From Diorhabda sublineata (taxonomy: Eukaryota > Arthropoda > Insecta > Coleoptera > Chrysomelidae), in NCBI RefSeq assembly GCF_026230105.1, contig NC_079482.1:7006001-7070000 (forward strand): a stretch of DNA of 64,000 nucleotides, read 5' to 3'. Of this stretch, positions 46,514 through 58,439 are shown in pieces; position 1 is the first letter of the stretch; each line of letters starts with the position of its first letter. The notes under the pieces were generated by a model. It searched no databases. It was not told where the DNA came from and was given only the letters and a program-made list of their open reading frames with translations. Made by a program: the position numbers and the translations under genes.

Positions 46514-46800
46514 TCAGGACATATTGCTTCCAGCTTCAACACCCTTCAACCAAATTTGCGTTGCTGATGATATTTTATGTCCAAACAGGACCAAATCCTT
46601 AGCTGCAGTGCCAGCCTTCTTTGTGAAAGCAGCAGCTGCATTCAACTCAGTCAAATTGCTTCCAACCCACTCCAGAATGTTTTCAAGATCGGTGCTGATA
46701 GTTGTGATCTCTTGCTGCCTATCTATTTGGGCATTAGCCAAGTTTATTGATAGTAGCTCAAGACAAGCAGAAATATTTTGAATATATTTATAAAGGCATA
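46514..46800 (-). CDS. Exon-like open frame, unrecognised protein, alanine-rich amphipathic helices
   Basis: The minus frame is open from about 46,800 to the TGA at 46,514 (about 90 codons, no in-frame ATG at its head). It reads through ISACLELLSINLANAQ, then DLENILEWVGSNLTELNAAAAF, then TKKAGTAAKDLVLFGHKIS, ending GVEAGSNMS. It is richer in G+C and in alanine codons than its surroundings and looks helical. A pyrimidine-rich stretch ending in CTTGAG upstream could be a splice acceptor, which would make this a last exon. I do not recognise the family. It could be a lone surviving exon of a host gene or a chance open frame. Confidence 0.35.
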
Positions 46801-47379
46801 AAAATGATAATTATATACAAGAAACAATTAAGTAACACAGTGATGAAGAATTCATGAAATATTTTGCGGTTAAAAGAATAATTATTAGTTCCAAAAGTAA
46901 TATGTTTCATTGGTATGCCTTTTCCATATTTAATATAGCAATCAGCAGTTCATTCCATGAAGTTCGCAAAGTTATATATCTCTTGAACGATTTGGCAGCT
47001 GCAGTGATTCAGAGACGAAATGATCAAGAAAAAATGTAATGTTAAAATATTCATTTCAATTCCTTGGAGCTATAGTTGGTCTTGATGAAATGTACATACA
47101 AATTGATAAACCATCTGAATATCCTGATCTAAACAATAACAGAAAGAAGTCTTCTCAATTCAGGTGATCTCAGTAATAGTAGTAGTTTCAAGACAATAGA
47201 TAAAGTTCTAGTTTCCATTGCAAATTGTGTGTGTAATCCAATATTTTTAATTTAGTATTTATTTGAGATTCAGTATAATTTTCTCTGTTTGTGTCAAAGA
47301 TGGCGTTCCACCAAGTCATGCTTAGTACACCAAAGTTGAAAATAAGATCAGAAAATTTCACTGGAATAAAACTATTATA
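46801..47379. other. Spacer
   Basis: A 61-aa plus frame (46,854-47,039) ending LNDLAAAVIQRRNDQEKM is the only coding-like item; no domain was recognised. Confidence 0.4.
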
Positions 47380-47705
47380 TGTATAGATACAAGGTCGAAA
47401 ACAGTCACCTAACCAAATCAGGTGAGTACGGCGGATGTTCGAGCACTGAAGTGCGCTTACTGGCCAAATACTGCTTCACAGATAGATAGGTGCATTCTAC
47501 TCGTGCCGTTTTTACGAACATTGCCTTGAATTTTAATTTGCTCTCTCGGACCTCATTGAAGCGATTACACCACTCAAAAGATATAGAGCAAGAGATAGAG
47601 AATTGTCCCCATAGGCCTCTTACAACAAAATTTTTTCAACTTAACGAGAAATTTGCGGTTGATACGTTGCTCCTGTTTTTCGTCACATATGGTTTTTGGC
47701 ACGAG
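47380..47705 (-). mobile_element. Mariner transposon fragment with internal deletion (copy D)
   Basis: The minus strand gives EQRINRKFLVKLKK near 47,650, the opening of a SETMAR-type mariner transposase. Further on, after an internal loss, it gives TYLSVKQYLASKRTSVLEHPPYSPDLVR near 47,420-47,500. This corresponds to the helix after the second catalytic Asp and the PPYSPDLAP block with the third catalytic region. The middle of the protein, including the first catalytic Asp, is deleted. Confidence 0.75.
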
Positions 47706-50109
47706 AAAAAAACACGTTCGTTTTAAACCGCTCCTACACAAATACTATAATAGCGACGAAAACGTGCTTTGGGTCATGCATTGAAGATATCTAGATACCC
47801 AATGCACTACTGATTTTCTACCCCACCCCTCTAAGGCGCCATCTAGGCAGGCATTCTCGTTATTTAATAGCCAGACCTCGTATCTGTTGTGTTTGATATA
47901 TAATTCACCTAATAACATATTTTTCGAATTCCTGTACATATTAAATAAATTGTTTTATAAATATCAATACACACTATGCTAAAGCTTTCTCCCATTTCTT
48001 CTAGTTAAAAATTTCAAATTCACAATCGTATTTATCATATTTTTCTAAAATTTACTAAAACTAATTATTGCACGCTTTCATTAAGTAACTGATTATCAAT
48101 TTTATGTCAAATAAAAAACTTATGTCCATTTATATTCTATATTATTTGCATTTATCACAGTTTTGAATAGATATTGCATGTTTTTTACAGTAAACACCAG
48201 TTTTTAGTATAGAATATAAGAATAAATCACAATTTTATAACATACACACACCTGTGTGTATTATAAATTTATTTATTGCCCAAGACTTTGACTTAGGTAC
48301 GCTCATAAACACTTAAACTCTTATTTATTGAACCGATGAAAAAATTCCAGAAATACAAAATTCTCGAATGTTATAACCACCTACACTCGATTCATGTTTA
48401 AAATTATTCTGCTCATTATGATAATTAAAACACTCTCTAGTAGTTCACAACCCAAATAAACAAAATATAACAGTTTTTCATTTGATCGAAGATACAGTAA
48501 ATCTGAACACGAGATCAGTACGTAATTACGTCTTAATAAAACACGTGTAGGTCAAAGAAAATACAGATTGTCCTATTACAAAAGTTATCAATGATATTAA
48601 CAGTTCGTTCTTATAGAAGTTACTTCGAAATAAAAAATGTTTGAAGAAACATGTATCGAAGGATATCGAACTGGCATTTCAAAGGTTCACTTTTCGCTAT
48701 TCTTTATAAGGAGATCTTTGAGGGATAAACACAGATTTTGGGTGCTCAAAACTAATAATGCTCCTACGTTTAATTCATGGTTATGACATGTCTTAATAAT
48801 TGCTACGAAACTTCACACATCCTGTGCACGTGTAATATAAGTTTTCAAATGCCTACCTGATTTCAGTATCAGTATCACCCAGTATCACGTTGTAGATGTT
48901 TTCTCCATTTATGAAATCGTCATCTTAGCAGCTCATATATTCTTATTTAAATTCCTATTCAATATCATACTGTCATAAAAGATCAGGCTCACCCAACGCA
49001 AAGTCCTGTTCTGTTATTATTTTGGTTGTTTTGGGTTTTAAAATAAAAGTATTGACCCAGCCTTATACATTCTCACAAATTTGCTGAAAATATTCACTAT
49101 TGATGTTAAACAATTACTTAACAACGTTGTAGCATCAAAGTTCATGCCTATGCCGAATACATTGATTTATAGCTATTGTTCTACGTCATTCCGGGAACTT
49201 AAGTGAACATCTAGGCATTGTGAAAATTGCAAAACATTGTAGGTATACTGTAAATAAACTGAAGTGACGGATGATTAACTTAGAGGGATACTGATATCAA
49301 CCTAGCAAAAAAATAATAACTGGTCTTTTACATCATTAATTCTCATTGCTTTCATAGGTTTGTTTCTCAAGAAAATAGAGTACAGTCTTCTTCTCTTTTG
49401 GATTGCGGATTCTGGTGGACTACTTATTATTTTTTCCATTGATTATAATTTATAACAATAGATAAATACAGATTCGAAACTGTCATCTCTCCATTGATTT
49501 TTAAATTATAGTTGGAAACGAATTGAAAGAGCGAATAGAAGACAAACTATTAAAGAAGAATCAGCCTTTATTCTAAATCGAAGAAAAATTATTTTTTCTC
49601 AAAAATACTGAAATACCAGTGAATTTTCATTATTCAACGATTTTAAAACTAGTTATCATCTACACAATAGAAAAATAATGATACTGGAAGAAAAATGATC
49701 AAATGATATTAAAAAAAATGGTCAGGGTTGCAATAGGAAGGACATTAAAGGAGAACTATAGGAAATTATTGAGCTGGTTCCGATTTACTCTAGACAAATT
49801 GACAAAGCCAATAAAAGAATAAACGAACGGCTTAGGAATAGATAATTGGACATTTAAATGAGAAAAGAAAATGAAGATAACGCAAAAGCCACGAAATGTA
49901 AGAAAAAATACAATAACCGAGAAATTATAGCCCTTTCATTTTTGTTTTAGTCATAATCAGCAAGTTATAATATATGACTTAGACTTTGCTTCTCTATCTA
50001 TATAAAGTTCGATGACAGTAGTAAAAAGTTAGTTTCTGTGAGTAAAGATAAAACCCACTCTTTTTTGTTCGAAGCTATTGTAGAAATATGGAGGATCATG
50101 ACAACTTAA
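47706..50109. other. A+T-rich spacer
   Basis: No gene recognised. A less A+T-rich patch at 47,745-47,900 adjoins mariner copy D and may be part of an element end. Confidence 0.5.
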
Positions 50110-51670
50110 TATACAGAGTGAGTTTTATATATGGAACGCCTCAATTTTTTCGGAAACGGCTTGTACGATTTTTATATATTTTTGTGTACAAAGCTTTTGT
50201 GATAAGGCCGGTATAATGGCGGCACTTACATTGTTGTGAGATCTTTACTTATTCCGTAAAAATAATGAACCTTGTTATTTCAAATGGATCACCATGAATA
50301 TTTTTCGCGTTTAGAAATCCTTAAGAAATACTTATTATTTTTGATCGAATGTTCCCTATACTTAAATACCAAATTTGACGTTTCAATAATTTATTACTAT
50401 TAATTACTAATAATAATTATAATGACAAAATAATAATAATAATAATTAATTACTATATTATTAATCATATAGAGATATGGTGATAGACGTAGAAGTCAAC
50501 AAGAAACGTGTAGTATCTTCGATAATTCCTTTCCTAATTGTAACCCCTTAACAAGATAGACTATCAATAAATTAGTAAAAAAGATAAACGAAATTGGCCA
50601 GTAGAAAATTTTTTTAAACAGGCTAGAAACTAGTACTTTACGGTTTATTTTTATATCAGAAAATCTCATTTTGTCGGACCGAGCCAGAAAATTATTGTGA
50701 TAGTCCGGTAAAAGCTTTTACCGGACTCATTTTTATTTACTTTCCGGCCTATCTTGAATGAAAAACATAATAAAATAGATAGTTTAAGATAGAGGTCAAT
50801 TCGTTTCTATAGTATCCGAGTTTTGTATTATTTACAACTATAAACTAACTTGACATATTTTGACGTTTAGCTGAAAACGTGACATTTATTATAAAATGGA
50901 TATTCAAAATGATGCATTTTATTGTGTTTATGGCACAACAATGCCCGTTTTAAAGAAAATATTGTACGTAATACGTCCCGAAAGTGGTTGTTACTGGACT
51001 CGCAGGCTTGCAGGACTCGCCTGCGGATCGCCCTGCAATTTGTCCACTCGTCCAATAAAAGACCACTCTCAGGACTTGTTACGTAAACTAATATATCCAC
51101 ATCAGGACGCAGAAAAACTGCATCAATTGAAAACAAATCTTTAGATATTTGTGACCTGTTAGAAAACAATCCACACTTGAGTACTAGACAAATATCCAGG
51201 CAATTTGATATTTCGCAAAAATCCGTAATGAAAATTTAACGTGATAATAAATTCCATCCAAACAAAGTAACGTTGGTTCAAGAATTGATTTTGATAGACG
51301 TGAATAGTTTGCAGACCTAATGATGGAAAAATGTTATAATCAAAATGATCCAAATTTTTTAAGTAATGTTATGTTTTGCGTTGACGCCACTGTTTGTATT
51401 ATTGGAAACGTAAATCGGCATATTTGTTGATACTGATCACGTAACAATCCTCGTTGGATGCGTGGACCGCACACCCAATATTCCGAAAAACTGACAAATT
51501 AATTGGTCCCTTTTTCATTGACGGTAACTTATATGGTCCGGCGTATTCAGATTTATTGGAATATCTGACAACAATGTATAATTATCGGCTGTATCGCAAG
51601 ACCCTTGCTCACAAAAATTTATAAAAATCTTACAAGCCGTTTCACAGATAATTCGATACATAAAAACATA
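50110..51670 (+). mobile_element. IS630-like transposon relic, larger relative of the 20-kb MITE
   Basis: The left end starts TATACAGAGTGAGTTTTATA and continues GGAACGCCTCAATTTTTTCGG, as in the MITE at 20,003. The right part (about 51,560-51,670: CTGACAACAATGT, ATTTATAAAAATCTTACAAGC) is the inverted counterpart. Between them lies a transposase relic. The region 50,896-51,130 carries the N-terminal part. SLDICDLLENNPHLSTRQISRQFDISQKSVMKI (51,138-51,240) is the second helix-turn-helix. It is followed by LVQELNFDRR, MMEKCYNQNDPNFLSNVMFCVDATF (51,320-51,400) with the first catalytic Asp, VNRHICRYWS, and IFFIDGNL-GPAYSDLLEYL to about 51,565. The C-terminal half with the other catalytic residues is missing. 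Stops and shifts show it is dead. Confidence 0.82.
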
Positions 51671-52459
51671 TTATAATATTCAAACCTACTTCAACCAAAC
51701 CAAAACTTTCAATATTCACAAAATCTTATAATCTAAGATTAAAATAGAGACAATCTGTATAGAGATGCTTCAAATTTCTAAAAACTGTATTTTCCAGATA
51801 ACTAAGTTAAATGCAAATCAGATATGTCAGAGGTCAAACATTAACTTGGGTCGCGGCCACATTCATATGTCAACCGCTTTTTGCTAATAACAAGGCGTAT
51901 AATTGGGCTCTTCGACGATGGAGATAGTGGCGTAACGGAATAGAGATATTTTCATAAATTTTGTTGATAGGTGATGAAAATTATCTGATACAAGAAATAC
52001 TAACTGTAGTACGAGTATATCACTACACCGTAGATTGTTTTCTATTGCTATATTCAATTCTAAAAATATATCTAATGAATATTTGTTCTGACGAAAATAA
52101 TGTATTGGACAAAGTAGCAACAACAAACAATTATTATTCTGATCTCTAAAATCCTGATTAAGACTATTCCATCGCTGGGTTTACAATTTAACTTAGGTTT
52201 TCCACAAATACAAGTCTAATAGAGTGAGAGAAGTTGATCAAAATTATAATTTTTGCTTTTCTTGCAGTTAATTTATACAGTATACCACTAACTGATTCAA
52301 TCGTATACGAACTAACTCGCAGATATTTGTAGCACAAGTTTAGATTGTCCAAATGATTTCTCCCTTTATTTTAACTTCAGGCAGTAATCCCCTCACTATC
52401 TTTGGGTTTGATTTCTTTCATCAAATGCTTATATCTATAAATACCCCTCCAATGTTTTT
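51671..52459. other. A+T-rich spacer
   Basis: Nothing recognised on either strand. Confidence 0.5.
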
Positions 52460-53720
52460 GTTGGTCTACTACCTTTACCTAGTCTATTTTGGTAAGGTCC
52501 TTGAAGAAACTTGACCTCCTGGACAGCTGTCCTCCATTCTTCTCGATGTTGTACTTTTCTCCGTTAGTTTCGGACGCCTAGTTATTTTAGGTTCAGTTCT
52601 ACGTCATTCTACTATTTTATGCGTAGTCATCCTGGTACTCTGCGGCCTTCCGAGCTTTGCTGGTATGCAAGTTTGACTTCTTGACCCTCCTCCGGCAGTC
52701 GTCTGATGTGACAAAATCAACTTACTCTCGCACTCTTGATCTCTGCTACCAGATTGGCCCCACCAAAGAGGGCGTAGGTCGCAGCGTTAGTACAGGTGCG
52801 CCATTTTCCTTGGTCTTGGATTGGGCTATAGATACGCCGAAGTACTTTTCTCTCCTCTCCTAAGAGTTGAGTCTCCGTTAGTCTCTAGCAGTCATTTCCC
52901 AGGTTTCAGAAGCATACATAACCACTGACCTTAGTACTGTACGGTACATTCTCTATTTTGAGCGCTTGCTGAATAGGCGGGATTTCAGCATCTTTTGGAC
53001 ACTACAAAACGCTTTGTATCCAGCTTTCAACCTCTTCTGTTTCTTCAGTGCAGTCTCGATGTGTTCAATTATGAGAAAACCAAGGTATTTGAAGTTGTCA
53101 ACAAGCTCGAAGGTATAGTTATCTACGGTAAACGCTGCCGTATCTGCATGATCTCGGCTTCGCGACATGAGCATGTACTTCGTTTTAACTTCTACTTAGC
53201 AGATCAACATCCTCTGCGAATGCCACCTCTTGTCTTAATCGGTCGAGTAGGGTTTCTCCTGGGTTGGTCTACAGTCTTCTAAATATTCTTTTCAAGGTCA
53301 GATTCAACAGAATACAAAAATATGCATCCCCTTGCTTCAGACCTCTTCTGACGTTGAGTCGCCGTGATGTTGGGTCATGATCACAAATCTGTCACACCAA
53401 GTATACACAGTGTTTCATTGAGGTAGCTTCTTTTTACGCTGTTGTAAGCTTGCTGGTAGTCTATGAAGAATTGATGCACTCTTATGTTGTATTCATAGTA
53501 CTTCTCATGTAAACACCGAATGATAAATAAGGGGTATTTCCATTGGTAGTCTCCAATCACTCGCAATGCGTACACCTCCAGTCTTCTGGTCATTAATTTG
53601 TAGGTGACGTTCAGAAGGGAAATGCGTCTGTAATCGATGCAATTCAGTCTTGATCCCTTTTTAAAAATAGGGCAAATGAGTGTGTGCTACATTCTTCTGG
53701 CATGGACTCTTCTGTCCACA
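52460..53720 (-). mobile_element. Degenerate non-LTR retrotransposon reverse transcriptase to C-terminus
   Basis: The minus strand starts near 53,710 with PCQKNVAHTHLPYFKKG-like sequence (N-terminal palm). GDYQWKYP follows, then IRVHQFFIDYQQAYNSVKRSYLNETLCILGV (53,381-53,500), the F-D---AYDSV motif with the first catalytic Asp. The second catalytic motif is lost. The frame at 52,953-53,174 gives FELVDNFKYLGFLI and KKQKRLKAGYKAF, then RTVLRSVVMYASETW near 52,900. The end near 52,530-52,570 gives RRPKLTEKSTTSRRMED. The order and spacing are those of one insertion of about 1.25 kb, with many stops. Clade not assigned. Confidence 0.8.
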
Positions 53721-54326
53721 CTTTTTGATGAGTCCATTGATCCTTGCCTTATCTGACTACCCTTGAGGGGTGAAAAAATTAACAGGATATATAGTGCATT
53801 GAAATGGTCCATATAATACTGACAACTTTTTTGTTTCTGCTTCTTCAGAACTAATAAGTTCTCAAATTTATGCTTTTGCTTATGATATTTCTCAAAGTTG
53901 TGATTTACTATTACACAAGATACAATTTTGAGCATTATTATGACCAAGACTTAAATTGGGAAATTTGTTTATTACCTTATAATGTTATCAAGATAAAAAT
54001 ATTGAAGTTATCTTGGGACCTATTATTTTTTGGCTAAATTGAAATATAGACAAATCAGATTTTGATAGTGGTATGACAATTCTTCAATTATAATAATAAC
54101 ATGAGCAAAATGGGTTACTATTTATTGTGTACATTCTTATAAAATCAATTCCTTTATCTCTCTGAAGGGTGTATAGGTTCTCTTCACAGCCAGCAGCCAA
54201 CTATTAAAACATTCGAAGTCCTTATTGAAAGGCATTTTGAAAAAATAACAACTAACACTATTAATCGACCTTATTAGAACACTACACAACAATCTTTACG
54301 AATTAAAGTACCCGATATATCTAGCA
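53721..54326. other. A+T-rich spacer
   Basis: Nothing recognised on either strand. Confidence 0.5.
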
Positions 54327-54712
54327 TATACAGGGTGTCCCACGACGAGCTAAAACTATCTATATATGGCAAAATACTTATAGTAAAATCATGAAAATTT
54401 CTACCTTTGGGTTTTCGGATATGATCTTTTTAACTAAAGTATTTTCAAAGATGGGTGTAAATTTGTTATTTTAAATGGAACACCCTATATATTAATACAT
54501 TTTTGAAATCTTCGTAACATGTTAGATTACTTTTGTTCAAAAACTTTTTTCGAAAAAAGCATACTTCTTGAGTTATTAATTATAAAGTCAGCCATCTTTG
54601 AAAATATTTCGGTTAAAAAGAAGAAAACTTGAACATAAAAATTCTTCATTATTTTACTATAGTATTTCATCATATACAGATAGTTTTAACTCTTCGTGGT
54701 ACACCCCGTATA
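54327..54712. mobile_element. Fold-back MITE with TATACAGGGTGTCCCA ends
   Basis: The left end TATACAGGGTGTCCCACGAC is mirrored at the right by TATACGGGGTGTACCACGAA (reverse-complemented). The arms continue with AAAACTATCT-TATATG and then AAATACT-ATAGTAAAAT-ATGAA in both. A third end-like word (GGAACACCCTATATA, 54,474-54,488) sits inside, as if two related elements were nested. Total 386 bases, no coding content. Confidence 0.88.
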
Positions 54713-54734
54713 CTGCGGAGCGGTATGCTATCTT

Positions 54735-55225
54735 ACAGGGTCTTTCCTGATTGAAATCAAATGATAAAGATGGAGGTGTTATTTTATCTGACTCTAGATC
54801 AGCCATAAAAGAGAAAGAATGGATGTCCTATTTTATATGACATTAAAACTATATTATTAAATTTGAGTATAACATTCATTGGTGCTAAAGGACATATTGG
54901 AATGGTAATGGTACGTGGTAATGAAAAAGCTGATCGATAAGCAAGATTCAGTACTTGATGTTGAGTTTTTTGTACCGTATATACAGATTAATTTGTTAAA
55001 AGATAAAATATGTACGTATCCTTGTAGAAACACTGGAATACCGATTCACGATCCGCAAATAACACCTATTTTCAAACTTAACTCACCTTACCCTCACCTC
55101 TAAACTATATTTTCAAATACACAACTTCGAAATTTTACTAAGCAAGTATACTTAGAATGAAGACTGGTCATGGGAGATAGCCCGCCCATCTTGCCAAGCT
55201 GGGTATTAAAAAATCATCAGCCGTA
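54735..55225 (+). mobile_element. Non-LTR retrotransposon RNase H and C-terminal fragment
   Basis: The plus translation gives VILSDSRSAIKEKEW (the SDS-SAL block of RNase H) near 54,775. TFIGAKGHIGMV-VRGNEKADR (usual W-PGH-GI-GNE-AD) is near 54,880-54,940. LRMKTGHGR-PAHLAKLGIKKSS follows near 55,155-55,220, the start of the C-terminal region. Stops present. It is the third LINE RNase H tail in the window. Confidence 0.75.
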
Positions 55226-57319
55226 AAACAAACAATTTGTTACAGTCACTTGTTAAACAAAACTACTCCCTATCTTTACATTTACACACTTTTTAAGCGT
55301 AGGTAGCCGAGATACTTTAGATCTATTGGTCAATTTTATCAAGGATGTTGAAATTAATATTTGAGTAGAATTATTGAAAAATTTTGTGTCTGATGGCCAT
55401 TCTAAGCCATTTTCTTTCACATACACACACATTTGGGAATGCAAGGTTTTTCTCCACCTTGGTTCAAAGTGTGTCGATTTTAATGGAGAATATTTGTTTT
55501 TATTTGTCTCGAAACTTAAGTAACAACCCTCGTATCATTGAAAAATAATAGAATTCCAGTAATAATTATTGTGTATAAGTATTTCAATATACGAAGAACT
55601 AATATTGTAACCGCTACCATTCTAATTCTTTTCAATGTAGATTTCATTCTACCATTAAATACTATCTCACGCCACTGTGGCTGATGGTTTTGGTTATGGC
55701 AGATGTACGTGAACCAAAGCGAGAACCCATTTGAAAAGCGTATTTATAAATGAAGCCGACACGCGTTTTTGAGGTTATTTGCCGCTGTGTATACAAAACA
55801 CACATAAGAGTGATCGCGTTCTTTGGTTAAATCCAAAGTGTTAATGAAAAGAATAATATTCCAGTCTGTCGGCGAACATAAAAGATCTAAAAACTAGAAA
55901 AAATCTCGTTACATTAGATTTTATCTTTAACAATAAAAATGCTCTCGGAATTATTGACATATTCTAGAAATGTATGTATTTCGTTAATAACTAGTAAAAT
56001 TAGCAGTGTGTTCAGAATTACGAAAAAAACTACTTGTTCGAAGAAAATAACTAATGTGAGTTCCACATTTTTACATTGACATTATTAAAAGCAGAAAAAA
56101 TTTGAAAATAACTTAATACATTGAATGAAAAACTGCATAAAATTTCCATTCACGTTATTGGAAAATGCACCAACTCATTCTGAATGTACTGATAATATAT
56201 TGACATTAATTATAATACACTTAATTGTTTCATTCCATTATGTGGCTTTTCGAGAACCTTACTAATTACAATCGAATTTGATTAGTATCAAAACAATATA
56301 GGGGAGATATTCGTGAAATTTAGTACATAAAAAGATTATTTGCCAAAAATGACTTGGAACTAGATTATTTTCTGAAAAATAAATAGAGAAGAGATTTCCA
56401 AATTAAATCCTAATGAATAGATGACGATGATTTGAGAACTTGAAAAACAATATTAAACAAAAGCTTCACTTAATTACTGCTTATAGGAACCACATCTTTT
56501 AGCTGAACATTATAGAAATTTATTATATAGGTATAGTCTCATATTCATTAATTATTTAGCTGCTAGCTTATAAAAACTTATAATCCTAGTGTCTCTTGAA
56601 ATACGTGGAATTTCTGTGTTTGAAAATTGTTAATTTGTGATATTTCATCATATAAATCACTGTAAAGACTTAAAAATATTTGGTATAATACTTTTTAGCC
56701 TCATATAATGTTTGCAAAAAAAGCAAAGGAAAATTTAATGTTGTAAGACAAAAAAAACTTTATTTTTCAAAATTCCATTAATTATTTTATTTGAAAAACT
56801 GATGCGCAGTAGGGGTCTGTCCACTTACGGCATTGTTTCGAGGACGAGAAAAACATAACTTTTCCGAGAGGCATCTGACCCACAATTAACCTGCTATACT
56901 CTTTATAACCTTTTCAAAACCATCTCGATAGACATAAAGAAATATTAGTTGGGAGTCTTATATTTTGATTGAATAGAAAAATACTGTGTAGTATTTATAA
57001 AAAACTGAAAAGGAATACTTGGTACAATTTCATCCTGGTACTCTATACTAGATGAGAGCATCGAATTTTAGGAAGCAATAAACTTAGACAGCTTTTTACC
57101 ACACTTTGTTCAACTCTATATTTAAGTTTACCTATTTAGAATCTATCTAAATTTTTTTCTATCCGTTAAATAAACCTATTGACTTGAAAGTTCGCAAATT
57201 CTCTAGCTTCTGATGCAAATAAATGATTCCATTAAAAAATGTTCCAAACATTCAATATTATTGTATAAATTTCCTTAATTTCTCATTTCTTAGACTTTTT
57301 GATGTATTAATGCATCTAA
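55226..57319. other. A+T-rich spacer
   Basis: No gene recognised. The minus frame at 55,253-55,444 has no domain. Confidence 0.5.
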
Positions 57320-57379
57320 ATATTCTTGATTTTAAGTCTCTTCTGTTTTAAAATTAGTTTTTTCAATAATTTTTGGAAG

Positions 57380-57430
57380 AATAATTTAACGTTTCCACTA
57401 TTCTTTAAGTCTTTATCAAAATATGATATT
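57380..57430 (-). ncRNA. Hammerhead-like core in the Penelope-like 3' repeat
   Basis: The minus strand reads TTTTGATAAAGACTT, then AAAGAATAGT, then GGAAACGTT. In this copy stem II is mismatched. Compare the better copy at 58,255. Penelope-like elements are known to carry minimal hammerhead ribozymes; activity is unlikely here. Confidence 0.35.
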
Positions 57431-58204
57431 GACACTGACAATTTACGTATTTATATTGATCAATATACCACATACATCATGAACACCAAAATAAGAATAA
57501 AATTAAAATAGAAAATGTTCTATTAAGAAATATTAATTTTTCCTTACTCTTTATATCTTAAATAAGTAGCAGTACTCATTCAATCAAATTATTTGTAGTT
57601 TTATTAGAATTTACAAAATAGAGCTACAAATTTTACTTAAAATATTTATTTTTTATCATGTATAGCTTTTTCGTTTTTATGAATGTGAACCATTTCTAAA
57701 AACTCTCTTTTTCGTGTATTAGATGTTTTTTGATATTTCATGGTTCGTTAACGCAGTTTTACTTTTTTATTGTATTGATAATCTTTTAGCCTATTTTTTA
57801 AATATTGAGAGGTCTGCCCTATGTAGATACCATCACAATTAGTACAAGGCTTTTGATACATAATATTACTTCTTCTGAAGGTTTAGATTTCAATTTAGTG
57901 AAATATTTGGATAACGTATTAAGTCCTTTATGACTTATACTAATAGCATATTTATTAAAATAATTTGATAGTTGTTGGGAAAGTCCTTGTACGTATGGTA
58001 ACCAAAAATGTTTTATATTTTGATGTACCGTTTCTGTTCTGTTTTTTAATTGATTGTAGTGTCTGATTATCCTTTTCTTGAATATGTTGTTTATAATTTT
58101 TTCCGAATAATTATGTTCCTTCAATGCAGTTTTTGCTTTTTGAATACCTAAGCATCTAAATTCAGGATCTGCTAGTTAGACAGATCTATCAACTATGTTC
58201 ATGA

Positions 58205-58375
58205 TGTAGGTGATCTATTGATTAATATAAATAAGCAAATTGTCAGTGTCAATATCATATTTTGATAAAGACTTAAAGAAAAGTCGAAACTTCAAATTTT
58301 ATCATCTTTCTTCCAAAAATTATTAAAAAAACTAATTTTAAAACAGAAGATTTTAAATAAAAGTAGTATTGAGAT
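58205..58375 (+). repeat. Inverted pseudo-LTR of the Penelope-like element
   Basis: Reverse-complementary to 57,320-57,490, with shared words such as TTGTCAGTGTCAATATCAT, GATAAAGACTTAAAGAA and AAAACTAATTTTAAAAC. A few substitutions separate the two. Confidence 0.85.
58255..58305 (+). ncRNA. Hammerhead-like core, best-preserved copy
   Basis: Reads TTTTGATAAA, then stem II GACTT-loop-AAGTC (five pairs), then GAAAC and TTC. A short stem I can form between ATTT before the core and AAAT after it. The layout (stem I, UGA core, stem II, GAAAC, cleavable UH) is that of a minimal type I hammerhead. The core base expected to be G after UGAU is A here, so the motif is likely a decayed or variant ribozyme. 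Confidence 0.4.
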
Positions 58376-58439
58376 AAGTTATAAAATATAAGATATAAAA
58401 GAGTGAATCACTTGTGACAATAATGATCAAGGCTTTCAG

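Larger units (their letters stand above)
57320..58390 (-). mobile_element. Penelope-like element, 5'-truncated, with an inverted repeat at its other side
   Basis: The minus frame 57,819-58,124 reads ALKEHNYSEKIINNIFKKRII, then HFWLPYVQGLSQQL, then LNTLSKYF. This is the linker of Penelope-like polymerases. One frameshift later comes the GIY-YIG endonuclease: TNCDGIYIGQTSQYLKNRLK (57,780-57,840), then SNTRKREFLEMVHIHKNEKAIHDKK to about 57,655. The reverse transcriptase proper is missing. The 3' end (57,320-57,490) recurs in inverted orientation at about 58,205-58,375, as the pseudo-LTRs of this class often do, and in direct orientation at 59,335. Each copy has a hammerhead-ribozyme-like core. 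Confidence 0.82.

Noticed and set aside
50867..51169. 100-aa minus-strand frame
   Set aside because: Antisense of the IS630-like transposase N-terminus; the plus-strand order of conserved blocks is decisive.
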